A DNA stretch of 64,000 nucleotides from Halobacillus litoralis (GTDB taxonomy: Bacteria > Bacillota > Bacilli > Bacillales > Halobacillaceae): NCBI RefSeq assembly GCF_020524025.1, contig NZ_JAIVKN010000002.1:806001-870000 (forward strand), written 5' to 3'. Each line of letters starts with the position of its first letter. Within the stretch, counting starts at the first letter, position 1. The position numbers and the translations under genes were made by a program. The notes beneath the pieces were generated by a model. The model made no database searches. It had not been told where the DNA came from and saw only the letters and a program-made list of their open reading frames with translations. This document shows positions 24,750-33,050 of this stretch, in pieces.

Positions 24750-25031
24750 TTATTTGTTTACTTTTTTCAGGGTTTCAAGTTCGTTCTTCAAACGAATATT
24801 TTCCTGCATGAGAGACTCATATTTTTCTGGTCTCTGCTTAACCGGCAGGAGATTAATTTCATACCATGATTTACTTAAAGCATCATTTACTTCGCTGGTG
24901 CGTTTCACTCTGGCCTTTGGATAGAAGGCCTTCAAACAGGAGACTTCTTTTTCGGAAAGTCGCAGCTCTCTGAAATACACACCTTCTTTAAATGATTCTG
25001 ACAAAAACTGTTCAAACTCATTCTTTGTCAT
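24750..25031 (-). CDS. Small protein with C-terminal coiled coil, function unknown
   Basis: This 93-residue soluble protein has an N-terminal helical part (FEQFLSESFKEG), a conserved-looking middle (SCLKAFYPKARVKRTSEVNDALSKSWYEINLL) and a C-terminal leucine-heptad helix (YESLMQENIRLKNELETLKKV). The start is ATG 25031, behind GAAGGGGTG; the longer frame to 25205 overlaps the racemase gene and lacks a better site. Last gene of the cluster, 59 bases after the racemase and before the terminator. No family is recognised. Confidence 0.7.
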   Translation of the reverse strand: MTKNEFEQFLSESFKEGVYFRELRLSEKEVSCLKAFYPKARVKRTSEVNDALSKSWYEINLLPVKQRPEKYESLMQENIRLKNELETLKKVNK

Positions 25032-25090
25032 GACGCGCACCCCTTCGAAGAAATGATCTACAGTAATATATATGGGGGGTTTTAGACCTT

Positions 25091-25801
25091 TTATGACTTT
25101 TGATAAATGGATTCTTTCACCACTACATTTGCGACCACTTCCATCGGATCGATTAACGGAATAGGAAGGTGGTAAGGTTTCAAGACAAGTCCTATTTCTG
25201 TACACCCTGATATAATCAATTCAGCACCATTATCCAACAGTTCCTGTGAAGCTTCCTTCAACAGAGCAAGTGGTTCACCGTCTGTATTTCCGCTCTTAAT
25301 CCCGTTGTCCCCATAGATCGCCTTCATAACTTTTTCATGTTGAGTGATCGGCGTGGGGTAGATCACTTCAAGGTGATCAAGATACTTTTGGAATAACCCT
25401 GTTTCCAACGTGCCTGTTGTTGCAAGCACACCAATCTTCTTAACAGAAGGATAGTGGTCACTGATGAACTTTTTCAATTCCAGAAAAGCATTTAACAGAG
25501 GAAATGAAACAGCCTTTTGAACTTCATCTATGAAGTAATGCGCGGTCATACACGGGATACAGGCGACTTCAACATTCACCTTTTCCAAATTTTTAGCAGC
25601 ATCAATCATATCCGGCACAGGATTTCTTCCTCTTCCTGAAATCGCCTCTGTCCGATCAGGAATCTTTGCATTGCTGTCAATTATGACACGGTAATGATCC
25701 TGGTCTTTATGTGCGTTTGTTGCACGGATGATTTTCATATAACACTCAGCTGTAGCTTCAGGCCCCATGCCTCCAAGTATGCCGATGATTTTGTCATTCA
25801 T
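25091..25801 (-). CDS. Aspartate/glutamate racemase family protein, probably aspartate racemase
   Basis: The 236-residue racemase has N-terminal GILGGMGPEATA and two catalytic cysteines, C84 in PCMTAHYF and C200 in ISGCTEIGL, as in PLP-independent aspartate racemases. The GGMGPEAT wording favours aspartate over glutamate. It would supply D-aspartate. The neighbouring ATP-grasp ligase and MurE-like ligase suggest that the D-Asp goes into the peptidoglycan cross-bridge. It starts 49 bases after the MurE-like gene. Confidence 0.88.
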   Translation of the reverse strand: MNDKIIGILGGMGPEATAECYMKIIRATNAHKDQDHYRVIIDSNAKIPDRTEAISGRGRNPVPDMIDAAKNLEKVNVEVACIPCMTAHYFIDEVQKAVSFPLLNAFLELKKFISDHYPSVKKIGVLATTGTLETGLFQKYLDHLEVIYPTPITQHEKVMKAIYGDNGIKSGNTDGEPLALLKEASQELLDNGAELIISGCTEIGLVLKPYHLPIPLIDPMEVVANVVVKESIYQKS

Positions 25802-25850
25802 TGTAACGCCTCCTTACGAAAGACCGGAACCCTGTGCTGATGATGATGAA

Positions 25851-27398
25851 TTATAGGATCCCCGCTACTCTGTTTTTAAGGGGCTTAAATAATTTCTCTT
25901 CATCCATTTCTGGTCTAGTCTTGTTTAACTGTTCTAGTGCAATTTTCGCACCTGGATCCATACCTTGACAACCAGCTAACAGAACAACGTCATCTTCCCC
26001 TGCTTCTGAAAGAGCATGGTGAATCGCATCGTCTAATTCTTTATAGAGATCCACTTTTATCCCTGCTTCTTCCATCATTTCCTGAAAGACGCGTAGTTCT
26101 TCATCTGTAACCACGTCTTTTTCTGTAACATGTGAATGACTAACGGTCGCTATCACTTCTGTCAGACCAAGCTTTGGTGCCCATTCGACAATAGCTTTCG
26201 CATTTTCTCTATTCACAGTTACGCCGCGGCTTCCACGAATCGCATACACCAGTTTTAAATTAGAGTAGTCCATCTGTTGTAACGTGCTGAGCGTAACATT
26301 AATATTTCCATAATTGGCAAAGTGATCGTCAAGAATCTTGAAATCATCTTCAAAGACCATTTCAAAACGTCGCTCTACTCCTCCAAAACCTTTCAACCCC
26401 TGCTGAATAGTTGAAATAGGAATTTCACTTAATAACCCGGCAGCAACAGCCACCATGGAATTATAAACGGAATGATATCCAGGGGTGGAGAGTTCGATTG
26501 CAAATTCCTGCGGTTGGTAAGAAGTTCCTCCCGCCGTAAATGGTTTTCGAATTTCCACTGTAAACTTAGCCCGTCCAGTCGATAAGTCCAAATCCTTGCA
26601 GATAAGGTCCCCATCTCCGGTTTCCACACTGAACGTTAACACATGAGCTTTCGTTTCATCTATTAAAGAGGCAGAGTAAGGGTCGTCCAAATTAAGAATA
26701 GCCCATTTGTCCTCTCCTGCATTTCGAATCAAACTCGCTTTACTATTGAAATACTCTTCAAAAGAACCGTGCAGATCAATATGCTCACGACTAATATTGT
26801 TTAATGTCACAATATCAAAATCCACACTCCCAACACGGTTTAAATCCAGTGCGGAAGATGAGACTTCCATTGTCACATGAGATACATCCTGGTCTCTCAT
26901 TTGAGCGAAATAGCGGTGCAGGTCCAGCGATTCAGGTGTTGTAAGCTTTGTAGGTTCAGAATAATCGCCATATTTAACGACCACCGTTCCGATCAACCCT
27001 GTTTTTAATCCATGCTCCTCGAGAATGGCATCTGTCATAAAGGACGTAGACGTTTTTCCGTTCGTTGCCGTAATTCCTATCGTTTTCATCGACTGAGACG
27101 GATGATGGTAGAACGCATCACTAAGAGCCGCGAGTGCCTTACGGCTGTCTTCGACACGGTATTGGGGAAGCGTGTCCCACCCTTCTTGTTGATCTTCAAC
27201 AATGATAGCTGAAGCGCCGTTTTTAACAGCTTCTGCCACGTAGGTGTGACCGTCTGTCTTGAAACCTTTAATACAGACAAATACGTCGCCCTCATTCACA
27301 TCTCTTGAATTATAAGCGAGTCCCTGAACATCAAGGTCCTTTTCATTCCAAGCGTCGAGAACGTGGATGGATTTTAGTAAATCATTTAGCTTAGCCAT
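25851..27398 (-). CDS. MurE-like Mur ligase paralogue with divergent C-terminal domain
   Basis: The 515-residue protein follows MurE in its first two domains: an N-terminal substrate domain with NSRDVNEGDVF (30-40), ATP loop TATNGKTST (110-118), MEVSSSALDLNRV (177-189; canonical MurE has SSHAL) and REHIDLHGSFEEY. The third domain departs. DYAHTP is replaced by DDHFANYGN (357-365), the GGDRDR-like loop is IRGSRGV (387-393), and no DNPR-type amino-acid recognition motif is seen. It is probably an amide ligase on a muropeptide or related precursor with changed specificity, not the housekeeping MurE. Confidence 0.82.
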   Translation of the reverse strand: MAKLNDLLKSIHVLDAWNEKDLDVQGLAYNSRDVNEGDVFVCIKGFKTDGHTYVAEAVKNGASAIIVEDQQEGWDTLPQYRVEDSRKALAALSDAFYHHPSQSMKTIGITATNGKTSTSFMTDAILEEHGLKTGLIGTVVVKYGDYSEPTKLTTPESLDLHRYFAQMRDQDVSHVTMEVSSSALDLNRVGSVDFDIVTLNNISREHIDLHGSFEEYFNSKASLIRNAGEDKWAILNLDDPYSASLIDETKAHVLTFSVETGDGDLICKDLDLSTGRAKFTVEIRKPFTAGGTSYQPQEFAIELSTPGYHSVYNSMVAVAAGLLSEIPISTIQQGLKGFGGVERRFEMVFEDDFKILDDHFANYGNINVTLSTLQQMDYSNLKLVYAIRGSRGVTVNRENAKAIVEWAPKLGLTEVIATVSHSHVTEKDVVTDEELRVFQEMMEEAGIKVDLYKELDDAIHHALSEAGEDDVVLLAGCQGMDPGAKIALEQLNKTRPEMDEEKLFKPLKNRVAGIL

Positions 27399-27539
27399 TC
27401 TTATCTCTACCTTCCCTGCAATTGTTTTGGCCGAATCTATTTTTTTATTTATTCAATGTCCGTACATAGCCTTCGTTGAATGGTTTGTTTTTCCTGCGGT
27501 ATTCCCAAAAGATTCCCTTTTTAATGGAATCCAAACAAA

Positions 27540-28727
27540 TCAGGAGCGTTTTGTCACCCTGCCGACAACTAAGTTCGCCATTTTCTTCCCAAAAGCTATG
27601 GCAGGCTTTGGATCTTTAGGATCCCAGATCGCATGAGCTTTCGGTCTGAAATAAGACTTTATTACTTTCTTTGGAGACAGCTGTTTGGTTTTAATATACT
27701 CTCTAACTGCCAGCAGATCTTCATAGGCATACCAGAACACGATATTCTTATCCTCTTTGACTGCTTTTGGCTCTAATGGACTGCCGGTGAGCTCCCGATA
27801 CGTAATATAAGGAATGTTAATGCCCGTTTTTTGTAACAGGTGATTTAAATTGGTGATCCTCACATTAATTTCAATTAAGTAGAACCTTCCAGTTTCAGCA
27901 TCCTTCTTAAATTCAATCTCTGCAAAACCTTTATAACCAATGCCTTCCAGGAATTTAGCGCCCAGTTCATAGAGTTCAGGCACATATTTCTGCTGCGTAT
28001 AAACAGACGCACCATAGTTCACAGGAAATTGTCGAAGCTTTTGGCAGGTAACCCAGTGAGTTACTTTCGAATCCTGATCTAAATAGGCATCAAACGTGTA
28101 CATGTGATCATCAAATCCCGGGATGATGCGTTGTACGATGACCTCGATATCCGCTTCCTTCGCTTGATTCACTTTTTCAAGCATTTCTTCTTTATTGTGA
28201 ACTGTGAAAAGTTTACGCCTGAATTTGGAGACAAACGCAGGTGAATCTACAGGTTTAACCAGACATGGGTATTGTATTTCTTTGTCGACCCTTTCAATTA
28301 AATTCTCATCATCGACATGAACCGTCTCAGGGACGGCTACCCCATGTTCAGACGCTAATGTATGCAGCGTCCCTTTGTCCATTACTTTAGTATAAAGCCC
28401 CTGCTCTTTTTGAGGAATAAGAAAATGTTCCCTTAATTCCGGCAGATAGGCATCCAAAAATTCAACATAAGGATCAGCTGTTGGAATAAGTACAGGTGTT
28501 TCTTCCTGTTTTTTGGCATAGTCGATTAAAAAACTCACCAATCCTTCAGGATCTTCTTTGTAATGGGGACCAATGAGAGCTTCTGAGCAATATTTAGATT
28601 CGAGACCATACGCTCCTTCCCACGCATAGTCGACAGCTGCCACGTGGATGTCATGAATCCCTAAACATCGAATTGTACTTAACCCAATATAATAGTTCGC
28701 ACCTAGTACGACTACTTTATTTTTCAT
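27540..28727 (-). CDS. ATP-grasp carboxylate-amine ligase, candidate D-aspartate ligase
   Basis: The 395-residue ATP-grasp enzyme has an N-terminal Rossmann-like domain (VVVLGANYYIGLSTIR), the ATP-binding core (PCLVKPVD, EVIVQRIIPG) and the metal-binding end motif FYLIEINVR. ATP-grasp enzymes join a carboxylate to an amine through an acyl phosphate. The known D-aspartate ligase of Enterococcus faecium is of this type and lies near a racemase. With a racemase two genes downstream, D-Asp addition to the third stem residue is the leading idea, not shown. First gene of the cluster, with AAGGGGA ribosome site. Confidence 0.85.
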   Translation of the reverse strand: MKNKVVVLGANYYIGLSTIRCLGIHDIHVAAVDYAWEGAYGLESKYCSEALIGPHYKEDPEGLVSFLIDYAKKQEETPVLIPTADPYVEFLDAYLPELREHFLIPQKEQGLYTKVMDKGTLHTLASEHGVAVPETVHVDDENLIERVDKEIQYPCLVKPVDSPAFVSKFRRKLFTVHNKEEMLEKVNQAKEADIEVIVQRIIPGFDDHMYTFDAYLDQDSKVTHWVTCQKLRQFPVNYGASVYTQQKYVPELYELGAKFLEGIGYKGFAEIEFKKDAETGRFYLIEINVRITNLNHLLQKTGINIPYITYRELTGSPLEPKAVKEDKNIVFWYAYEDLLAVREYIKTKQLSPKKVIKSYFRPKAHAIWDPKDPKPAIAFGKKMANLVVGRVTKRS

Positions 28728-28923
28728 GAGAAGTCCCCTTTTCCATCAGTGATATCAAGCTCGTTACATGTCATTCATTTATAGGATCGTTTAACTTTTT
28801 TCTTTAAGTATGTAAACATATCTATTTTACCACAAACGACACACCTACAAAACGCAGGAGATTCAACCCTTATTTTTCATGCCTGTCTGTTCGCGTATGT
28901 CCTATTAAGAAACAGGACTTCTT

Positions 28924-28966
28924 AAAAGAAAAGGCTGAAAAACAAAAGTCGTTTCAGCCTTTTTTG
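28924..28966 (-). terminator. Terminator after the M20 dipeptidase
   Basis: GGCTGAAA (28933-28940) pairs with TTTCAGCC (28952-28959). A runs and T runs on both sides make it possibly bidirectional. Confidence 0.88.
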
Positions 28967-28968
28967 TA

Positions 28969-30318
28969 CTAGAGTTTATGAAGATACCTGCACATGGTTT
29001 CAATCCCTTTGGTAAAATTCTCAATGTGGAAGTGTTCATTAGGGGCATGCAGGTTTTCTGACGGCAGACCGAAGCCCATCAAAACAACAGGCGCATCTAA
29101 CACTCTACCGAAAACTTCAACAATCGGAATCGACCCACCCTCTTTTGGAAATAGCGGACGGACTTGATAAATATCTTCATAAGCTGATGCTGCCGCTTGA
29201 ATAAACGGATTGCTGGAGTCAATTGCAACGGGATCTGCTTTTATATATTGCTGCAGGCTTACTCTTGCGCCTTGAGGTTTGTATTTTCTCACATGATGTT
29301 CAATGGCCTCATAAACTCGTTGAGGGTCTTGTTCACCAACAAGACGGCAGCTGATTTTTGCCCCTGCCTCTTTTGGAACAATTGTTTTTAACCCCTCCCC
29401 TTGGAAACCGCCTGTAATGCCGTTCACTTCCAAAGTGGGGCGGATCCCCGTTCGTTCCTTAAATGAGAATCCCTCCTCCCCGTACAAGGCATCAAGACCG
29501 AGACCTTTCTTCGTCTCTTCCTCGTCAAAAGGAAGAGCAGCAATTTCTCTTCTTACATCCTCTGTGGGTTCAGGTACCCCTTCATAAAATCCCTCCACGG
29601 CTATTTTCCCGTTATTATCATGGAATGAAGCCAGGAGTTTTACCAGGGCATGAATCGAGTTGGGGACCCCGCCTCCATACGTACCGGAATGAAGATCAGA
29701 GTCTGCTGTATCGATGGTCAGCTCCATAGCAAGTGCACCACGCAGGGAAGTACAGATTGCCGGCTGATTTTTATCACTAAAAGAAGTGTCACTGATTACA
29801 ACTGCATCACAGGAAAGCTTATCTTGATGGTCGTTAATGAAAGGTCCGAGGTTTGGGCTTGCGACCTCTTCTTCCCCTTCAATGACAAACTTCACATTGA
29901 CCGGCAGCTCCCCCTTTTCTTTCATTAAAAGTTCCACCGCTTTTATATGAATGAATAACTGTCCTTTATCATCTGTGGCACCGCGGGCATAAATCTTTCC
30001 ATCACGAACGACCGGCTCAAAAGGAGGTGTCTCCCATAAATCTACCGGATCTTCCGGCTGCACATCATAATGCCCGTAAATAAGTATGGTCGGTTTATCC
30101 TCGGCGTGCAGCCACTCTCCATAAACAATCGGATGCCCTTCTGTCGGGACGACTTCGACGTTTTCCATACCGGCATTTTTCAACGCGTCCGCTGTCCATA
30201 CTGCCGCTTTCTTCACGTCTTCTTTATGATCCGGTGAGGAAGAAATGCTTGGAATGCTTAAATACTCCTTTAATTCTTCTAAGTATTCATCTTTATGTAA
30301 TTCAACCGCTTTTTTCAA
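28969..30318 (-). CDS. M20/M25/M40 family dipeptidase
   Basis: The 449-residue zinc peptidase has metal ligands in YGHYDVQP and ARGATDDKGQ, the catalytic EGEEEVASPN, and the dimerisation domain insertion in the middle (DSDLHSGTYGG). It is close to the carnosinase-like dipeptidases of Gram-positive bacteria. The chosen start is TTG 30318, behind GAGGGGG; an in-frame ATG at 30351 lies before that ribosome site. It is transcribed alone. Confidence 0.92.
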   Translation of the reverse strand: MKKAVELHKDEYLEELKEYLSIPSISSSPDHKEDVKKAAVWTADALKNAGMENVEVVPTEGHPIVYGEWLHAEDKPTILIYGHYDVQPEDPVDLWETPPFEPVVRDGKIYARGATDDKGQLFIHIKAVELLMKEKGELPVNVKFVIEGEEEVASPNLGPFINDHQDKLSCDAVVISDTSFSDKNQPAICTSLRGALAMELTIDTADSDLHSGTYGGGVPNSIHALVKLLASFHDNNGKIAVEGFYEGVPEPTEDVRREIAALPFDEEETKKGLGLDALYGEEGFSFKERTGIRPTLEVNGITGGFQGEGLKTIVPKEAGAKISCRLVGEQDPQRVYEAIEHHVRKYKPQGARVSLQQYIKADPVAIDSSNPFIQAAASAYEDIYQVRPLFPKEGGSIPIVEVFGRVLDAPVVLMGFGLPSENLHAPNEHFHIENFTKGIETMCRYLHKL

Positions 30319-30358
30319 TGGAATACCCCCTCGAATAGATGTGATTATCATTATACAT

Positions 30359-30386
30359 GAAAAAACTCACCTATCTTAAGGTGAGC
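30359..30386 (-). terminator. Terminator after the 22-residue peptide gene
   Basis: On the minus strand, CTCACC pairs with GGTGAG, with further pairing of the AT-rich middle, followed by TTTTTTC. Confidence 0.85.
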
Positions 30387-30402
30387 ATGGGTAGACCTTC
30401 TT

Positions 30403-30471
30403 CTACAATAACGAAATAATAAAGCTGATGACGACAATTAAACCGATAATCATTAGAATGGTACGAATCAT
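30403..30471 (-). CDS. 22-residue hydrophobic membrane peptide
   Basis: This frame has a GAGGTG ribosome site and its own terminator 17 bases downstream. It encodes one helix starting MIRTILMIIG, almost wholly hydrophobic, with one positive charge at the N-terminus. A SigB-like promoter lies about 35 bases upstream. It may be a stress-induced membrane peptide; no family is recognised. The full promoter-RBS-terminator set is the main argument that it is real. Confidence 0.6.
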   Translation of the reverse strand: MIRTILMIIGLIVVISFIISLL

Positions 30472-30788
30472 AAAAACACCTCATTGTTTTATGGATTTCT
30501 AATACTTTTCCCTTTTTATATAGAGAATCAAACACCTTATAAGAAAATCATTCTTTTTCCCTGTCTACCTAACCCCTATATTGTCACTGAATGGAGAACT
30601 TGATACTGGTTTTGTTCCACGTATGTACGTTATTTGGCAGTCTTGATATCGGTTAAGGGAGGCGGGGATACGCCATTTCAACTATCAAACTTCTTGAAAT
30701 AAGAGAGCTTATATGTGATCGACAGCCGTTTAGTTTAAAAAGGAGGTGAAGAACTTGTATGAATATATAATAGGCGGTTTCTATCAAA
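30472..30788. other. Intergenic stretch between membrane peptide and catalase terminator
   Basis: It holds the SigB-like promoter at 30507-30533 and the start of a short plus-strand frame at 30755. The rest shows no recognised gene. Confidence 0.5.
30507..30533 (-). promoter_or_regulatory. SigB-like promoter of the 22-residue peptide gene
   Basis: Minus strand: GTTTGA (30533-30528), 15-base spacer, GGGAAA (30512-30507), compared with the SigB consensus GTTTAA-N12/15-GGGTAT. Confidence 0.45.
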
Positions 30789-30862
30789 TTAAAAAACCCC
30801 GGACGATTGTCCAGGGCTTTCTTCTATGCCATTACATCACGTTACGATCCCAGTGGCGATGA
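30755..30862 (+). CDS. Possible 35-residue peptide with TTG start
   Basis: A strong AAAGGAGGTGA ribosome site lies eight bases before TTG 30755. The frame reads LYEYIIGGFYQIKKPR and onward and overlaps both the catalase terminator and the end of the catalase gene on the other strand. There is no family match, and the ribosome-like site may be chance. Confidence 0.25.
   Translation: MYEYIIGGFYQIKKPRTIVQGFLLCHYITLRSQWR
30790..30820 (-). terminator. Terminator after the catalase gene
   Basis: On the minus strand, GCCCTGGAC pairs with GTCCGGGG, followed by six T. Confidence 0.88.
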
Positions 30863-32868
30863 GCTGCCACGGCGTCTACGAACGATTTTGTAAACTGGTC
30901 CGTATCCCCGCCTGTCACAACACCGCTTTGGTTCTTCATGTTGGACTCCTCGATCCACTCGATCCCCTGGTGTGTAGCACCAATTGGTTTAAAGTGGGTG
31001 AAGGCTTCACTTAAGAATGCTCCTGCTTGTTTAGCAAAAGTATCTTTCTGATTGCTTCCACCTACAGCATATAAGGCGTCATAAAGAACGGAATCGGTCG
31101 TAAGGAAGGTATGGTCGACCTTCATTTCAGAATCATCGTTCCCTTTAAGCATCCCTTGTTTATCACTAATGATCTCCGTCATAATCCCCTGAGATTGCAG
31201 GTGTTCTAGAGACTGCTTAACATCTCCACCATTAAATCCATCCGCCAGAATCACTCCGACTTTACGCGTAGCCGGTTTTTTCACTGTATTGGCCTGGCTG
31301 AGCGCAGGAGAAGACTTCGTCACATCAGACCCGCCATTTTCAGGTGGAGTCACTCCGATATTATCTGCAAACCCTTGGGCAAGTTCCAGGCTTACATTAG
31401 CGAACATTTGAACTACTTCTTCCCGTACAGCTTCACTCTCAACTTTCCCTAATTCAAAGCTGAACGCTTTAATTAAGTGGTCCTTCTCATGCTCACTCAT
31501 ACTGTTCCAAAATAATGTGGCTTGGGAGAAGTGGTCCTTAAAGCTGTCGCTGCGCGCGCGAACCTTATGACCTTCTACTTTTGCCTGATAATGTGCATAT
31601 CCACCCTCTTCTTCACTAGCTGGAGCAGGCGTGTTTTGCGCCAGAGAGTTTTTATGGTAGCTTACTTGTCCTTTATTGATCGTCTGGCGGCCGTATCCAT
31701 CGCGCTGATTGTTATAGAACGGACAGACCGGGCGGTTAATCGGGAGTTCATGGAAGTTCGGTCCTCCCAGACGTATCAACTGGGTATCTGTATAGGAGTG
31801 CAGACGTCCCTGGAGCAGTGGATCATTCGTAAAGTCAATCCCCGGCACTACGTTACCAGGATGATAAGCTACCTGCTCATTTTCGGCGAACACGTTATCT
31901 ACGTTACGATTTAACGTCATCTTGCCGACGATTTCCACGGGTACATCCTCTTCCGGCCACAACTTCGTTGGGTCAAGAAGGTCAAAGTCAAATTTGAACT
32001 CGTCCTCTTCAGGAATTACCTGGATACCGAGTTCATATTCAGGATAGTCGCCGTCTTCAATTGAGTTGTAAAGGTCGCCACGATGGAAATCCGGATCTTT
32101 CCCTGAAACCTTCTGCGCTTCATCCCAGACAAGGGAGTGTGTACCCAGCAGTGGTTTCCAGTGGAATTTGACAAAATGAGCTTTCCCTTCTTTGTTGACG
32201 AGACGGAAGGTGTGCACCCCAAACCCTTCCATCATGCGGAGACTTCTTGGAATGGCACGGTCAGACATCGTCCACATCACCATGTGGGCGGACTCCTGAT
32301 TTTGAGATACGAAGTCCCAGAATGTATCATGGGCAGAAGCCCCTTGAGGCATGCCATTATGCGGTTCAGGCTTGACAGCATGAATAAGGTCCGGGAACTT
32401 TATGGCGTCCTGAATAAAGAATACTGGTATGTTATTGCCTACAAGATCATAGTTTCCTTCTTCTGTGTAAAATTTAGTAGCAAACCCACGCGCATCGCGT
32501 ACCGTTTCAGCTGATCCTTTAGAACCGGCTACGGTTGAAAATCTTACAAATGTGGGTGTCGTTTTCGAAGTATCCGTAAGAAAATCGGCTTTCGTATACT
32601 TTTCGAGAGATTCATATAATTGAAATTCGCCGTGCGCAGAAAATCCTCTGGCATGAACGATACGCTCTGGAATCCGTTCATGATCAAAATGCGTCATTTT
32701 TTCACGAAAGTAAAAATCCTCCATCAGCGTCGGACCGCGTTCTCCGGCTTTAAGGGAGAATTCATCCTCTGAAACTTTAAGTCCCTGATTGGTCGTCATG
32801 TGCTTTCCGGAGTCTTCTACCCTAAACTGATCCAGCTGTTCATCTTTACTAGTTCTCTTCTCACTCAT
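30832..32868 (-). CDS. katE: Large-subunit (clade 2) catalase
   Basis: The 678-residue haem catalase is of the HPII type. The distal His is in RIVHARGFSAHGEF and the proximal haem tyrosine in HSYTDTQLIRLG. The C-terminal 150 residues form a class I glutamine amidotransferase-like (DJ-1 fold) domain beginning KVGVILADGF, which marks the large clade. The start is ATG 32868, behind AAGGAGGAG; an in-frame ATG at 32892 precedes that site. A SigB-like promoter lies 65 bases upstream, matching the SigB control known for Bacillus subtilis katE. It detoxifies hydrogen peroxide in the cytoplasm. Confidence 0.95.
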   Translation of the reverse strand: MSEKRTSKDEQLDQFRVEDSGKHMTTNQGLKVSEDEFSLKAGERGPTLMEDFYFREKMTHFDHERIPERIVHARGFSAHGEFQLYESLEKYTKADFLTDTSKTTPTFVRFSTVAGSKGSAETVRDARGFATKFYTEEGNYDLVGNNIPVFFIQDAIKFPDLIHAVKPEPHNGMPQGASAHDTFWDFVSQNQESAHMVMWTMSDRAIPRSLRMMEGFGVHTFRLVNKEGKAHFVKFHWKPLLGTHSLVWDEAQKVSGKDPDFHRGDLYNSIEDGDYPEYELGIQVIPEEDEFKFDFDLLDPTKLWPEEDVPVEIVGKMTLNRNVDNVFAENEQVAYHPGNVVPGIDFTNDPLLQGRLHSYTDTQLIRLGGPNFHELPINRPVCPFYNNQRDGYGRQTINKGQVSYHKNSLAQNTPAPASEEEGGYAHYQAKVEGHKVRARSDSFKDHFSQATLFWNSMSEHEKDHLIKAFSFELGKVESEAVREEVVQMFANVSLELAQGFADNIGVTPPENGGSDVTKSSPALSQANTVKKPATRKVGVILADGFNGGDVKQSLEHLQSQGIMTEIISDKQGMLKGNDDSEMKVDHTFLTTDSVLYDALYAVGGSNQKDTFAKQAGAFLSEAFTHFKPIGATHQGIEWIEESNMKNQSGVVTGGDTDQFTKSFVDAVAAHRHWDRNVM

Positions 32869-32932
32869 TGAGCTCCTCCTTGAAAAAAACATTCTTTAGA
32901 ATGGAAAGTAGTAAATAAACATTACAATTTAC

Positions 32933-32958
32933 TTACCCGGGGAACTTACTGAATAAAC
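32933..32958 (-). promoter_or_regulatory. SigB-like promoter of katE
   Basis: Minus strand: GTTTAT (32958-32953), 14-base spacer, GGGTAA (32938-32933). Each box differs from the SigB consensus at one position. Confidence 0.7.
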
Positions 32959-33012
32959 GCTTCACTACTATTCTAAGAAAACAACAGCCAAAGGAAAAAA
33001 TACTACTTTCCA

Positions 33013-33042
33013 TAAAAAAAGACACCTCTTAAGAGGTGTCTT
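33013..33042 (-). terminator. Terminator of the glutamate synthase operon
   Basis: AGACACCTCTT pairs perfectly with AAGAGGTGTCT; seven T follow on the minus strand. Confidence 0.93.
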
Positions 33043-33050
33043 AGATTACC

